Of a stretch of 64,000 nucleotides of DNA, positions 11,330-23,236 are shown piece after piece. Each line of letters opens with the position of its first letter. Position 1 is the first letter of the stretch. Made by a program: the position numbers and the translations under genes. The notes under the pieces were generated by a model. That model was not told where the DNA came from, did not search any database, and saw nothing but the letters and a program-made list of their open reading frames with translations. The DNA is from Gammaproteobacteria bacterium UBA5109. GTDB taxonomy: Bacteria > Pseudomonadota > Gammaproteobacteria > Pseudomonadales > Pseudohongiellaceae. The stretch is from the NCBI GenBank assembly GCA_002414385.1, contig DHZH01000002.1:215296-279295 (forward strand), given 5' to 3'.

Positions 11330-11564
11330 CAACACCTTTTACACAAGTTATACACAGGAAACTCCTTTAAGCACACAGGCAAGCAGTATAAAAAATAAGC
11401 CTTGATTTTCCAGTACTTTGGGTTTAACTGATTGAATTTAAATAAAAAAAATACCAATGAAAAAGAGGGGGTTTTTTCCTTTTTATGTGGATAAGGTGCT
11501 TGTGTCTCAGTAGAATTGGTGAAAACCAAATAATAAAAAACCAGACTTTGGAGTCCTTAGCATC
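11330..11564. promoter_or_regulatory. rpmH-dnaA intergenic region with DnaA boxes (dnaA control region, alternative oriC)
   Basis: The 450-bp gap between rpmH and dnaA has no convincing gene. It contains TTTTACACA at 11337-11345 (one mismatch), TTATACACA at 11348-11356 (exact) and TGTGGATAA at 11486-11494 (exact complement of TTATCCACA), within A/T-rich tracts at 11380-11480. Gene polarity reverses here. In Pseudomonas this is where oriC lies; in most relatives the boxes at least serve dnaA autoregulation. Which role applies cannot be settled by reading alone. The part from 11112 to 11330 shows nothing I can name. Confidence 0.65.
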
Positions 11565-13094
11565 GTGATTGTAGCTACATGGCAGAAGTGTATTTATTGC
11601 CTGAAAAATGAGCTCCCAGCCCAGCAGTTTAATACCTGGATAAGACCACTAAAAATCATTGTTGATAAAAACGAGCCGGAAAGCGGCAAAGAAACGCTTT
11701 ATCTGCTGGCACCGAACAAGTTTGTCCTGGAATGGATCAAGGATAATTTCCTCAAGCGCATACAGGAATTACTCAATGAGCTAAGTGTGCAAAGCCCGCC
11801 ACTGCTCGAGCTGGGGGTAGCAGATGGCAGCAAGTTCAGCCTGGAGTCCGCAGTCAGTACGGCTGATCTGAGCAATGTGCAGCCTCAGGACGAGGGCTAT
11901 GATCACCTGTCGACAGGGCCGGAGAGTAAGGCAAAAAATTCTTTTCAGGCTGTCCGCACACAATCCGATAATACTCCGGAGTTGTCTTTAAACCGGCTGC
12001 GCGAAGACCGAAGTCCTCTCAGGAACATCAAGCCGGTAGCATCACCGGGTAAACTCAGCGGCCGCTTGCGCTATAAAGGGGAGCTGAATAAAAGTTATAC
12101 CTTTAACAATTTTATCGAAGGTAAATCGAACCAGTTAGCCAGGGCCGCTTCAGCACAGGTAGCTGATAATCCTGGAGAAGCCTATAACCCCCTGTTTATA
12201 TATGGCGGAGTGGGACTGGGTAAAACCCACCTGATGCACAGTATCGGCAACCACCTGCTGGAACAGAATCCAGATGCCAATGTAGTCTATCTGCATTCCC
12301 AGACTTTTGTCGGGAGCATGGTTTCTGCCCTGCAGCTGAATGCGATCAATGAATTCAAGCGTTATTATCATTCGGTGGATGTGCTGCTGATTGATGACAT
12401 TCAGTTTTTTGCCAATAAAGAACGCTCCCAGGAGGAGTTTTTCCATACTTTTAATGCCATCTTCGAAGCAGGCCGACAGATCATCATGACCTGTGACAAA
12501 TATCACAGTGAAATCAACGGCCTGGAGGAAAGGTTAAAATCCCGCTTTGGCTGGGGCCTGTCTGTGGCGATCGAGCCGCCGGAACTGGAAACGCGGGCTG
12601 CAATCCTGATTAACAAGGCAAATCGTGAAAATGTATTTTTGCCCAATCAGGAAGCCATGTTCATGGCTCAGAAATTACGTTCCAATGTGCGAGAACTGGA
12701 AGGCGCACTTAAAAAAGTCATTGCTCATGCCCGGTTTACCGGTAGCGATATTAGTGTTCCGCTTATTAAAGAGGCCCTGAAAGATTTACTGGCTATCCAG
12801 AACAAGCTGATCAGTGTTGATAATATACAGCGTACGGTAGCCGAGTATTACAAGATAAAGCTGACGGATATGATTTCAAAACGCCGTAACCGCTCAATTG
12901 CCCGGCCTCGACAGATAGCAATGTGCCTGTCCAAGGAACTGACCAATCACAGTCTGCCGGAAATCGGCACCATGTATGGTGACCGGGATCATACAACCGT
13001 CCTGCACGCCTGCAGAACCATTAATAACCTGAAAAAATCATCTTCTGATATCAACGAAGATTATCAGAACTTACTCAGATCGCTATCAAGTTAA
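11565..13094 (+). CDS. dnaA: Chromosomal replication initiator protein DnaA
   Basis: DnaA binds the 9-mer boxes and opens the origin. The 509-residue reading frame begins at a GTG (11565), giving [21 protein letters not shown], which lines up with the family's domain I. A variable linker (domain II) spans about 85-175. The AAA+ domain III has Walker [11 protein letters not shown] at about 213-222 and Walker [10 protein letters not shown] near 275. Domain IV ends with the box-recognition motif [14 protein letters not shown] at about 472-485. It heads the rightward operon dnaA-dnaN-recF-gyrB. Confidence 0.97.
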   Translation: MIVATWQKCIYCLKNELPAQQFNTWIRPLKIIVDKNEPESGKETLYLLAPNKFVLEWIKDNFLKRIQELLNELSVQSPPLLELGVADGSKFSLESAVSTADLSNVQPQDEGYDHLSTGPESKAKNSFQAVRTQSDNTPELSLNRLREDRSPLRNIKPVASPGKLSGRLRYKGELNKSYTFNNFIEGKSNQLARAASAQVADNPGEAYNPLFIYGGVGLGKTHLMHSIGNHLLEQNPDANVVYLHSQTFVGSMVSALQLNAINEFKRYYHSVDVLLIDDIQFFANKERSQEEFFHTFNAIFEAGRQIIMTCDKYHSEINGLEERLKSRFGWGLSVAIEPPELETRAAILINKANRENVFLPNQEAMFMAQKLRSNVRELEGALKKVIAHARFTGSDISVPLIKEALKDLLAIQNKLISVDNIQRTVAEYYKIKLTDMISKRRNRSIARPRQIAMCLSKELTNHSLPEIGTMYGDRDHTTVLHACRTINNLKKSSSDINEDYQNLLRSLSS

Positions 13095-13125
13095 CTATCC
13101 GATAACCTGAATACAGAGAGCTAGC

Positions 13126-14229
13126 ATGCAATTTCAAATATCCCGAGAAACCTTAATAAAACCTCTGCAACTGGTGACCGGTGTTGTAGAACGTCGTCAG
13201 ACTCTGCCGGTTTTATCCAATGTTCTGTTGGTACTGGAAGGTCAGCAACTTTCCATGACAGGCACGGATCTGGAAGTTGAACTGGTTGGTCGCGTCGAAG
13301 TTGAATCCGGAGCTGAAAGTGGTGAAGTGACTGTCCCGGCACGCAAGCTGATGGATATCTGTAAATCATTACCGGACGATGCAGAAATGAAATTTGCGCT
13401 GGATGACAACAAGTTGGTAATCCGATCGGGACGCAGCCGTTTTACCCTGTCAACCCTGCCCCCCTCTGATTTTCCAAGTGTCGACGGCTCGGCTGAAAGC
13501 CTGGAATTCAAGGTTGCCCAGGAAAGACTCAAGCAGATGCTCGACAGCACCAGTTTTGCCATGGCACAGCAGGATGTCCGTTATTACCTCAACGGCATGC
13601 TTTTTGAAGTAAGCCCTAACTATCTTCGCGTGGTAGCCAGTGATGGGCACCGCCTGGCAATGGATACGGAAGACATGAAAACACCGGCAGCATCGGATAT
13701 GCAGGTAATTGTTCCTCGAAAAGGCATTCTGGAGCTGGCCAGGTTGCTGGGAGAAGGAACTGAGGATGTTTCTATTACCATTGGCTCAAACCATATTCGG
13801 GCAACTACAGCAAACTTTACTTTCACCTCCAAACTGGTCGATGGCAAATTTCCGGACCTGGAAAGAATCCTGCCAAAAGGCGGCGACAAAAAACTGATTG
13901 CTGATCGTGACCAGTTACGCCAGTCTCTGAATCGAACCGCTATCCTGTCCAATGAAAAATTCCGTGGGATAAGGCTGATGTTGAACAAGGATGAAATTAA
14001 AATCCTCGCCAATAATCCGGAACAGGAAGAAGCGGAAGAGATAGTTCAGGTCGAGTATGACGGCGCGGCCTTTGAGATTGGCTTTAATGTCAGCTATCTG
14101 GTTGACGTATTATCAGTACTGGATACCGATACGGTACAGCTGATCATGTCTGACCCCAACAGCAGCGCCCTGATACAGGGGGATGATGGCAGCCACACAC
14201 TTTATGTGGTAATGCCGATGCGTCTGTAA
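13126..14229 (+). CDS. dnaN: DNA polymerase III sliding clamp (beta subunit)
   Basis: The beta clamp encircles DNA and gives the replicase its processivity. The 367-residue protein has the three repeated clamp domains; it starts MQFQISRETLIKPLQLV with the conserved RRQTLPVLSNVLL at about 24-36, and ends with the hydrophobic partner-binding tail VVMPMRL. It follows dnaA by 31 bp. Length equals that of most gammaproteobacterial clamps. Confidence 0.98.
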   Translation: MQFQISRETLIKPLQLVTGVVERRQTLPVLSNVLLVLEGQQLSMTGTDLEVELVGRVEVESGAESGEVTVPARKLMDICKSLPDDAEMKFALDDNKLVIRSGRSRFTLSTLPPSDFPSVDGSAESLEFKVAQERLKQMLDSTSFAMAQQDVRYYLNGMLFEVSPNYLRVVASDGHRLAMDTEDMKTPAASDMQVIVPRKGILELARLLGEGTEDVSITIGSNHIRATTANFTFTSKLVDGKFPDLERILPKGGDKKLIADRDQLRQSLNRTAILSNEKFRGIRLMLNKDEIKILANNPEQEEAEEIVQVEYDGAAFEIGFNVSYLVDVLSVLDTDTVQLIMSDPNSSALIQGDDGSHTLYVVMPMRL

Positions 14230-14276
14230 ATGTCAGTATTCGGTGCATACAAAGTGCCAGGCACCGCGCTTGATTA

Positions 14277-15389
14277 ATGCCGAAAATTATTACACTAAAG
14301 CTCTCCGGTCTTCGAAATCTGGACTCAGCCAAACTTGAGTTTTCTCCGGGCTTTAATCTTATCTATGGTGAAAATGGCAGCGGCAAAACCTCTTTGCTGG
14401 AAGCTGTTTACCTTCTGGGCCGGGCAAAATCCTTTCGCAGCTCAAGCCGCGCCCCGCTCATTCAGTTAGGGCTTGATGAATGTGTTATTCATGCAGATCT
14501 GGATGATAAAACCGGTATAGGTTTCAGTCGCAGCACAGACGGCGAGCAGCACGCAAAAATCAATGCCAATAAAATTAAAAATCAGGCAGAGCTCGCCGCC
14601 AGGCTTCCCATTCAACTACTCAACTCCGACACTTTTAAAATTATTGAAGGCGGCCCTGGGGTCAGGCGTTCTTTTTTAGATTGGGGAGTGTTCCACGTGG
14701 AACATCAGTTTATTCAAAGCTGGCAACAAATGCAGCGGGCGCTGAGCAATCGCAACTCATTACTCAAAGAAAAAAACATCAGCCCGGATCAAATCGCGCC
14801 CTGGACGCTGGAGTTTTGCCGCCATGCTGAAGAAGTACATGTTTTCAGGCAGGCTTACGTCGAGAGTCTTTTACCCGTCCTGCAACAAGCCCTGAACCTG
14901 TTACTGCCCGAGGCAGGAATAGACCTTGTCTATGAGAAAGGCTGGGATGAGGAAAGCGCTCTGGGAAAGGTGCTGGAAGAGCGCCTGGATCAGGACCGGC
15001 GTTACGGGCATACCAGTTATGGCCCCCATCGGGCTGACCTAAAAATAAGCAGTCGGGGTTCGCCGGCTGCAGAACTATTATCCCGGGGGCAGGAAAAACT
15101 TCTGGTGCTGGCTCTGAAGCTTTCCCAGGCGGAACTTTACACAGAAGAAACAGGGCGTAAATGCCTGTTTCTTATTGATGACCTGCCGGCCGAGCTGGAT
15201 GCCAGCAATCGAGCTAAAATACTCAGTTTGCTCGAGCAAAGTGGTGAGCAGGTATTCGTGACAGGAATAGAGCTTAATCAGTTGCTTAAAGCCCTGAAAA
15301 ACTGTAAAGAAATGCGGCTGTTTCACGTGAAACATGGTAAAATTACGCCTGAGAATATCACTGCGGATATTGCCTCGGACAAGGGTTAA
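14277..15389 (+). CDS. recF: DNA replication and repair protein RecF
   Basis: RecF is an SMC-like ATPase that helps load RecA at single-strand gaps. The 370-residue protein has Walker A YGENGSGKTSLLEA at about 30-43, the signature LLSRGQEKLLVLALKL at about 263-278 and Walker B FLIDDLPAELD at about 297-307. The gene is unusual in carrying two parS palindromes inside its coding sequence (14689-14704 and 15319-15334); both are read through as ordinary codons, so the sites are under double selection. Confidence 0.96.
   Translation: MPKIITLKLSGLRNLDSAKLEFSPGFNLIYGENGSGKTSLLEAVYLLGRAKSFRSSSRAPLIQLGLDECVIHADLDDKTGIGFSRSTDGEQHAKINANKIKNQAELAARLPIQLLNSDTFKIIEGGPGVRRSFLDWGVFHVEHQFIQSWQQMQRALSNRNSLLKEKNISPDQIAPWTLEFCRHAEEVHVFRQAYVESLLPVLQQALNLLLPEAGIDLVYEKGWDEESALGKVLEERLDQDRRYGHTSYGPHRADLKISSRGSPAAELLSRGQEKLLVLALKLSQAELYTEETGRKCLFLIDDLPAELDASNRAKILSLLEQSGEQVFVTGIELNQLLKALKNCKEMRLFHVKHGKITPENITADIASDKG
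14689..14704. promoter_or_regulatory. parS centromere site 1
   Basis: The 16-mer TGTTCCACGTGGAACA is a perfect palindrome matching the bacterial parS consensus TGTTNCACGTGAAACA at all but one position, and that change restores symmetry. It lies inside recF, about 3 kb from dnaA, close to where Pseudomonas origin-proximal parS sites are known. ParB, encoded at 2420-3334, should load here. No other near-perfect copy apart from site 2 is seen in this window. Confidence 0.93.
15319..15334. promoter_or_regulatory. parS centromere site 2
   Basis: The 16-mer TGTTTCACGTGAAACA is a perfect palindrome and an exact match to the consensus. It lies near the 3' end of recF, 630 bp from site 1. The pair forms an origin-proximal centromere for the ParA-ParB system encoded in the same window. 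Confidence 0.96.
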
Positions 15390-17843
<2,454 letters not shown>

Positions 17844-17914
17844 AGCCAGGATCTGATTTTGGCAGCTACTGGCATATGTTATGCATATGTTAACGCTAAA
17901 CGATTGATGCTCGC

Positions 17915-18619
17915 CTAAAGTGCCTGCCGTATCCACTGTTCAATTTCCTGGTTTAATTCCCTGACTTCCCTGCCCTGTGAATCAAGTGCCTGGCCTATAA
18001 CAAGCCTGATGGTGCCGGGTTTTTTGAGAAATTTTCCACTGGGCCAGTAATGACCGGCATCATGGGCAACAGGTAAAATTTTAACCCCTTCTTCAATAGC
18101 CAGAGCTGAACCGCCAGTCTGGTAGGGTTTGTGTACTCCCGGGGAAACCCTGGTACCTTCCGGAAAAATTAATACTGAAATGCCGGAGGACAGCTTTTCC
18201 TTGCCCTGTTGTAACAACTGGTTCCTGGCCCTGAATTTTCGCTTGCGATCAATGGCGATAGGTTTTAGTAGTGAGAGGGCCCAGCCAAAAAACGGTATTG
18301 ACAGTAGTTCTCGTTTTAAAATAGCCGAGACCGGATTAAATACTATATACAGATAAATGGTTTCCCAGGGGCTCTGATGGTTACTGACGATGACGATTGC
18401 TTCATTGGGAATATTTTCCCTGCCGTTAATTTTTACCCGAATTCCACAGCTGAATTTTAACCAGAATACGACAAAGTGATTCCAGCATAAAAAGAAAGGA
18501 TAGCGTTGGGGTAAAGTGAGAAAAGGGCCAATAATCAAACAAAGACAGGCATAAATAAGCAAAGAGCTGTAAAACCCGAGATAAAAAAGCAAAGACCTGA
18601 GCGCGAAAATGATCAGCAT
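17915..18619 (-). CDS. 1-acyl-sn-glycerol-3-phosphate acyltransferase family protein
   Basis: This 234-residue membrane enzyme belongs to the PlsC/LPLAT family, which adds the second acyl chain to lysophosphatidic acid. It has two N-terminal membrane segments (about 3-40), the catalytic histidine block VSNHQSPWE at about 83-91 (H-x4-E instead of the commoner H-x4-D, a change also seen in close relatives at this locus) and the acceptor-binding FPEGTR near 154. It follows gmhB by one base. The combination glyQ-glyS-gmhB-plsC is known from Pseudomonas-like genomes. Exact acyl specificity is unknown. Confidence 0.88.
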   Translation of the reverse strand: MLIIFALRSLLFYLGFYSSLLIYACLCLIIGPFLTLPQRYPFFLCWNHFVVFWLKFSCGIRVKINGRENIPNEAIVIVSNHQSPWETIYLYIVFNPVSAILKRELLSIPFFGWALSLLKPIAIDRKRKFRARNQLLQQGKEKLSSGISVLIFPEGTRVSPGVHKPYQTGGSALAIEEGVKILPVAHDAGHYWPSGKFLKKPGTIRLVIGQALDSQGREVRELNQEIEQWIRQAL

Positions 18620-18620
18620 G

Positions 18621-19166
18621 TCAGCCCAGAATAATTTCAGCTGCGGAATTCAGAGTATCAGTAATCAGAACTTTTTGCTTCTTGTCAGAGTCTAAATTCT
18701 GTTCGGTGAGCCTGCCATTGCCTGTGCGTACCAGTATTGGCTGACAGTCACAGGTTAATGCGGCATCGATATCTTTTTCGCTGTCACCAACAAAATAACT
18801 CCCTTTAAGCTCAAGGCCAAACTCCGATTTAATCTGTTCCAGCATGCCGGTTTCCGGTTTGCGGCAATGACACCCGTCATCGGGGCCATGAGGACAGAAA
18901 AAGATGGCGTCAATTTGACCGCCGGCTTCTTCTACCAGATGAGACATATAGGCATGTATATTCGCCAGGGTAATTTCATCAAACAAGCCCCTGGCCAGAC
19001 CGGACTGATTGGTTGCCACACAGATAATTTTGCCGGCCCTGGAAAGTCTGGCGATTGCTTCAATACTTCCGGGGATTGCCTGCCATTCATCTGGCGATTT
19101 GATATAGGAATCGGAGTCATAATTAATAACTCCGTCACGATCAAGTATGACCAGGGAATTGGACAT
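18621..19166 (-). CDS. gmhB: D-glycero-beta-D-manno-heptose 1,7-bisphosphate 7-phosphatase
   Basis: GmhB removes the C7 phosphate in the ADP-heptose pathway for lipopolysaccharide inner core. The 181-residue HAD-family protein has the nucleophile motif LVILDRDGVINYD at about 5-17, the TNQSG motif near 53-57, the zinc-binding CPHGPDDGCHCRKPE at about 91-105 and the acidic VGDSEKDIDAA near 127. The Cys/His cluster distinguishes GmhB from histidinol phosphatases. It sits between glyS and plsC with almost no gaps. Confidence 0.92.
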   Translation of the reverse strand: MSNSLVILDRDGVINYDSDSYIKSPDEWQAIPGSIEAIARLSRAGKIICVATNQSGLARGLFDEITLANIHAYMSHLVEEAGGQIDAIFFCPHGPDDGCHCRKPETGMLEQIKSEFGLELKGSYFVGDSEKDIDAALTCDCQPILVRTGNGRLTEQNLDSDKKQKVLITDTLNSAAEIILG

Positions 19167-19167
19167 C

Positions 19168-21243
19168 TCAGGAAACTTGCAAAAAAGAAATATCCGCTAT
19201 CTGTAAGAACAGGGTTCTTACCTGTAACAAAAGGGCTTGCCGATTATGGCGAATATTTTCATCCTCGGCATTAACCATTACAGAATCAAAAAAATGGTCC
19301 AGAGGTTTCTGCAGGCTGGCCATACTCTCAAGGCTTTCCTGAAACTGGTTGTTGGCGATAAGGGGCCGGCTTTCTTCCTGGACAGCAAGCAAGCTGTCAT
19401 AAAGTTCCTTCTCGGGAGCTTCATGTAAAAGTTCTGGTTTGACTGTTGCTCCAGGTTCCTGATCCAGTTTGGCCAGAATATTGGCGACGCGCTTGTTGGA
19501 AGCAGCAAGAGCTTCTGCTTCGGGTAGACTTATAAAATGATTGACAGCCCGTACGCGCAGATCAAAATCCAGTGGTACGCAAGAACGAACCGCATCAACA
19601 GCCTGGAAACAGCGGGTCTGTATACCCTGATCTGAATAGTAGGCGCGAAGGCGATCATAGATAAAGTCTACAACAGACTGCTGGAGTTTAGGGTTTTCAG
19701 GAAGATCGCTGAAAGTTGAGATCGAATGCTGGATGCAGGCAGATAAATCCAGGCGCAGGCCTTTTTCCAGTAAAATGCGTAAAACCCCCAGAGCCGAACG
19801 GCGTAGAGCAAAAGGATCTTTGGAGCCGGTAGGAGGTTGACCAATGCCGAACAAACCACAAATGGTATCCAGGCGATCTGCAAGTGCCAGTATCAAACCA
19901 CTGCTTGATTGTGGCAGTTCATCGCCGGAAAAACGTGGCAGGTATTGTTCACGTATGGCCCGGGCAACCTGTTCGGGTTCTCCGTCATGAGCGGCATAGT
20001 ACTCACCCATGATACCCTGCAGATCGGCAAACTCACCAACCATCAGGCTTAATAAATCACACTTGGATAGTGCCGCTGCTCGTGAAACTTCATGTTCATC
20101 GACATTCAACTGTTTTGCCAGATAAACGGACAGCTGCCTTACTCGCTCTGATTTATCAAATACGGAACCAAGTTTGTTCTGGAAAATAACTTTTTTCAGT
20201 TCGGGAATTCTGGATTCCAGGCTAAGCTTTTTATCCTGATCAAAAAAGAAAGCAGCATCCGCCAGTCTTGGCCCAATGACTCTTTCATTGCCCTTGATAA
20301 CTTCGGCTGGATCCTTACTGATGATATTGCTGATAGTTATAAAATGCGGAAGCAGGTTTCCGTGCTTATCAAGCAGATAAAAACATTTCTGATGTTTGGT
20401 GAGTGAAGAGATCAGGGCTTCTTTAGGTACCTGCAGGAAAGCCTTGTCAAAGTTTCCGGTTAATGCGACCGGCCACTCAACCAGGGCGGTAACTTCTTCA
20501 AGTAATGCTTCATCGATTATGACATCTGCTGACAGTGCATTGGCCTCCTGCAATACCAACTCTCTGATTGTTTCCATACGTTTATTGAAAGATGCTTCAA
20601 CCATGCCCTGCTCGCGCAAGAGTCCCGGGTAATCAGCGACAGAATTTATAGTGATTGGCTCAGGGCTTAAAAAACGGTGGCCATAGGTCTGCTTGGAGCT
20701 TTCCAGGCCAAGGACTTTTGCAGAGATTACCCTGTCACCGAATAACAATATAAACCAGTGTACCGGGCGAACGAATTCTTCTCGTGAACTTCCCCAGCGC
20801 ATGCGTTTGGGGATGGGTAAGGCGGCTAGTGCCTGAGTGATTAAATCCGGAATTATATTGCTGCTTTCATCGCCTGGCTGAGTTGCCGAATAAAACAACT
20901 TGGTGACTTTGCCATCATTCTTTTCTTTCAGAGCAGCGACTTCAACACCACAGGAACGTGCAAAGCCTTCGGCAGCTTTGGTCGGTTTGCCCTGGTCATC
21001 ATAGGCTGCCTTTATTGCCGGGCCAAAGCGTTCTATTTCACTGGCTTCTTGTGAGTCGGCAAGCTGCAGTATTTTCAATGCCAGTCGGCGTGGTGTGGCA
21101 AAGCTCTGGATTCCCTTGAAAGTCAGCCTGGCCTTTTCAAGCCGTGCGGCCATTTCATCTTCGAATGCCCTGGAAAGTGAGAGCAATGCTTTAGGCGGAA
21201 GTTCTTCAGTGCCGATTTCAATCAGCAAATCCTGATTCGACAT
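19168..21243 (-). CDS. glyS: Glycyl-tRNA synthetase beta subunit
   Basis: This is the large subunit of the alpha2-beta2 glycyl-tRNA synthetase, which recognises tRNA-Gly and completes aminoacylation. The 691-residue protein begins MSNQDLLIEIGTEELPPKAL, the standard start, and has the family's ATPRRLALKI and PKRMRWG blocks, an HD-like central region and a C-terminal anticodon-binding domain. It follows glyQ by 3 bp. Length is normal. Confidence 0.97.
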   Translation of the reverse strand: MSNQDLLIEIGTEELPPKALLSLSRAFEDEMAARLEKARLTFKGIQSFATPRRLALKILQLADSQEASEIERFGPAIKAAYDDQGKPTKAAEGFARSCGVEVAALKEKNDGKVTKLFYSATQPGDESSNIIPDLITQALAALPIPKRMRWGSSREEFVRPVHWFILLFGDRVISAKVLGLESSKQTYGHRFLSPEPITINSVADYPGLLREQGMVEASFNKRMETIRELVLQEANALSADVIIDEALLEEVTALVEWPVALTGNFDKAFLQVPKEALISSLTKHQKCFYLLDKHGNLLPHFITISNIISKDPAEVIKGNERVIGPRLADAAFFFDQDKKLSLESRIPELKKVIFQNKLGSVFDKSERVRQLSVYLAKQLNVDEHEVSRAAALSKCDLLSLMVGEFADLQGIMGEYYAAHDGEPEQVARAIREQYLPRFSGDELPQSSSGLILALADRLDTICGLFGIGQPPTGSKDPFALRRSALGVLRILLEKGLRLDLSACIQHSISTFSDLPENPKLQQSVVDFIYDRLRAYYSDQGIQTRCFQAVDAVRSCVPLDFDLRVRAVNHFISLPEAEALAASNKRVANILAKLDQEPGATVKPELLHEAPEKELYDSLLAVQEESRPLIANNQFQESLESMASLQKPLDHFFDSVMVNAEDENIRHNRQALLLQVRTLFLQIADISFLQVS

Positions 21244-21246
21244 GGC

Positions 21247-22203
21247 TTACTGCTCCTCACTGTTTTTGAACTGCTCAAGAGCCTGCTTGCGAAGCTCTTC
21301 GCTGGCCAGGGGAAAGCCGAGCCTGCCCCGGGATGCAAAATATGCCTGAGCTACTTCCCGGGCCAGTGATCTGACGCGCAAAATAAAACGCTGCCGTTCA
21401 GTGACTGAAATGGCTGAACGGGCATCCAGCAGGTTGAAATAGTGAGAAGCTTTCAACACCATCTCATAAGCAGGCAATACCAGCTTGTTGGCAATCAAAT
21501 TCTGACACTGGCTTTCACAGGCATCAAAATTTGTGAACAGGGTGTCGACATCTGCCTGTTCAAAATTGAAGGCTGACATTTCAACTTCATTCTGATGAAA
21601 CACATCGCCGTAGGTGGTCTTGCCGCCAGGGGTGTCAGCCCAGACCAGGTCGAAAACTGAATCTTTTGCCTGCAGATACATTGCCAGTCTTTCAAGACCA
21701 TAGGTTATTTCACCGCTAACCGGGAAGCATTCCAGACCGCCAACCTGCTGAAAATAGGTAAACTGGGTGATTTCCATGCCATTGAGCCAAACCTCCCAGC
21801 CAAGCCCCCAGGCGCCCAGCGTCGGTGACTCCCAATTATCTTCTACAAAGCGGATATCGTGAATTTTAGCGTCAATTCCGATGTGTTTTAGAGATTTTAG
21901 ATACAGTTCCTGAATGTTTGCGGGTGACGGTTTCAACAAGACCTGAAACTGATAATAATGCTGCAGGCGCATTGGGTTTTCACCATAGCGGCCGTCGGTC
22001 GGCCGTCGACAGGGCTGTACATAAGCGCTGTACCAGTTTTCCGGACCGATAGCCCGTAAAAAAGTTGCAGGATGAAAAGTCCCCGCGCCAACTTCCAGAT
22101 CAAGCGGTTGAACAATGACGCAGCCCTGCTCAGCCCAGAACTGCTGGAGAGCCAGGATTAATCCCTGAAATGTAGAAGTGTCGACATGAGTTGTCTCGGT
22201 CAA
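21247..22203 (-). CDS. glyQ: Glycyl-tRNA synthetase alpha subunit
   Basis: The alpha subunit is the class II catalytic core that makes glycyl-adenylate. The 318-residue protein carries the conserved [20 protein letters not shown] at about 29-48 and [20 protein letters not shown] near 61-80. It leads the leftward operon glyQ-glyS-gmhB-plsC. Divergent to it, after about 150 bp, lies an LpxL-type acyltransferase, so that gap should hold two promoters; no clear elements are seen. Confidence 0.97.
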   Translation of the reverse strand: MTETTHVDTSTFQGLILALQQFWAEQGCVIVQPLDLEVGAGTFHPATFLRAIGPENWYSAYVQPCRRPTDGRYGENPMRLQHYYQFQVLLKPSPANIQELYLKSLKHIGIDAKIHDIRFVEDNWESPTLGAWGLGWEVWLNGMEITQFTYFQQVGGLECFPVSGEITYGLERLAMYLQAKDSVFDLVWADTPGGKTTYGDVFHQNEVEMSAFNFEQADVDTLFTNFDACESQCQNLIANKLVLPAYEMVLKASHYFNLLDARSAISVTERQRFILRVRSLAREVAQAYFASRGRLGFPLASEELRKQALEQFKNSEEQ

Positions 22204-22356
22204 AACGACATCCTTAGGCGTTGTTGGTCCGGAGTGGGCCGAAAGGCCGCAATTATCCTAAAATCTGAGCCTAATGGCGAGAATAAACTTGGCTGCGAGA
22301 TGGCTTAACGAGTATCCTTCATCAGGCCGTTCATCGTTTTAAGGCAATTCTGACAG

Positions 22357-23235
22357 TTGAAAGCCCGAATCAGCATAATATTTATCCATGTAATGTCTTT
22401 ATTCTCACTTGAAATGGCGAGAAATATTGGCAAAATTCTGGGAATATGCGCCTATCATCTTAAAACCCGTTCCTACCACACTACTCGGACCAATTTGCGC
22501 CTTTGCTACCCGGACTTGTCGGAACAGGACCGGGAGCAATTATGCCGCCTCAGTTTAATTAATACCGGCATGGCCATGGCTGAAACCGGAGCCGTGTGGC
22601 TATGGCCAGTGGAAAGGATAATGGGCAGGATTATTGATGTTGAAGGGGGCGACCTGCTGGAAAAAGCCCGTGAAGCGGGCAAAGGAGTGATTCTGATTGG
22701 GCCGCATCACGGCAACTGGGAATTGATCGGGCTCTACCTCAGCACCCTGGGACCATGCAGCCAGCTTTATCTGCCGCCCAAACAGGCGCAGCTGGACAAA
22801 CTGGTTTACCTGGCCAGGAAGCGTGGCGGTGCAGCCTTGTATCCGGCCAACAGCAAGGGCGTGGCGGCAGTGCTGAAAGCGCTCAAGATAGGCGAGATGA
22901 CTGGCATACTTCCGGATCAAATACCGGGCCCCGGAGGCGGTGAATTTGCGCCTTTTTTTACCCAGCAAGCCTATACCATGACCTTGATCCCGCGCCTGTT
23001 GCAGAAAACCGGCGCACTCGCGCTGCTGTGCTATGCCTTACGAGTTGAGGGTGGTTTCAGGATAGTCTTCAGACAGCCGGACATCGATATATATGCTGAG
23101 CATATGCCAAAAGCTCTGGCAGCTCTGAATCGGACGGTTGAACTGGCTATCAATGATGCCCCGGAACAGTATCAGTGGGAATACAAACGCTTTCGTTATC
23201 AGCCTGAAGGGATTTTTGAACCCTATAGCAGATAA
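22357..23235 (+). CDS. LpxL/HtrB-family lysophospholipid or lipid A acyltransferase
   Basis: This 292-residue inner-membrane enzyme belongs to the HtrB/MsbB family that adds secondary acyl chains to lipid A. It has an N-terminal hydrophobic anchor, the catalytic GPHHGNWELIG at about 113-123, the ILPDQIPGPGGGEFAPFF region near 189-206 and a C-terminal FRYQPEG. The open frame starts at TTG (22357); an in-frame ATG at 22393 is an alternative and neither has a strong ribosome-binding site. It converges on trkH with a 1-bp gap. Which lipid A position it acylates is not readable. Confidence 0.87.
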   Translation: MKARISIIFIHVMSLFSLEMARNIGKILGICAYHLKTRSYHTTRTNLRLCYPDLSEQDREQLCRLSLINTGMAMAETGAVWLWPVERIMGRIIDVEGGDLLEKAREAGKGVILIGPHHGNWELIGLYLSTLGPCSQLYLPPKQAQLDKLVYLARKRGGAALYPANSKGVAAVLKALKIGEMTGILPDQIPGPGGGEFAPFFTQQAYTMTLIPRLLQKTGALALLCYALRVEGGFRIVFRQPDIDIYAEHMPKALAALNRTVELAINDAPEQYQWEYKRFRYQPEGIFEPYSR

Positions 23236-23236
23236 T

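Noticed and set aside
11122..11529. Leftward open frames in the rpmH-dnaA gap.
   Set aside because: They have no recognisable domains and overlap the DnaA-box region; they look like chance frames.
17868..17890. CATATG...CATATG palindrome between gyrB and plsC as a terminator.
   Set aside because: The stem is AT-rich and no T run follows; it is too weak to support.
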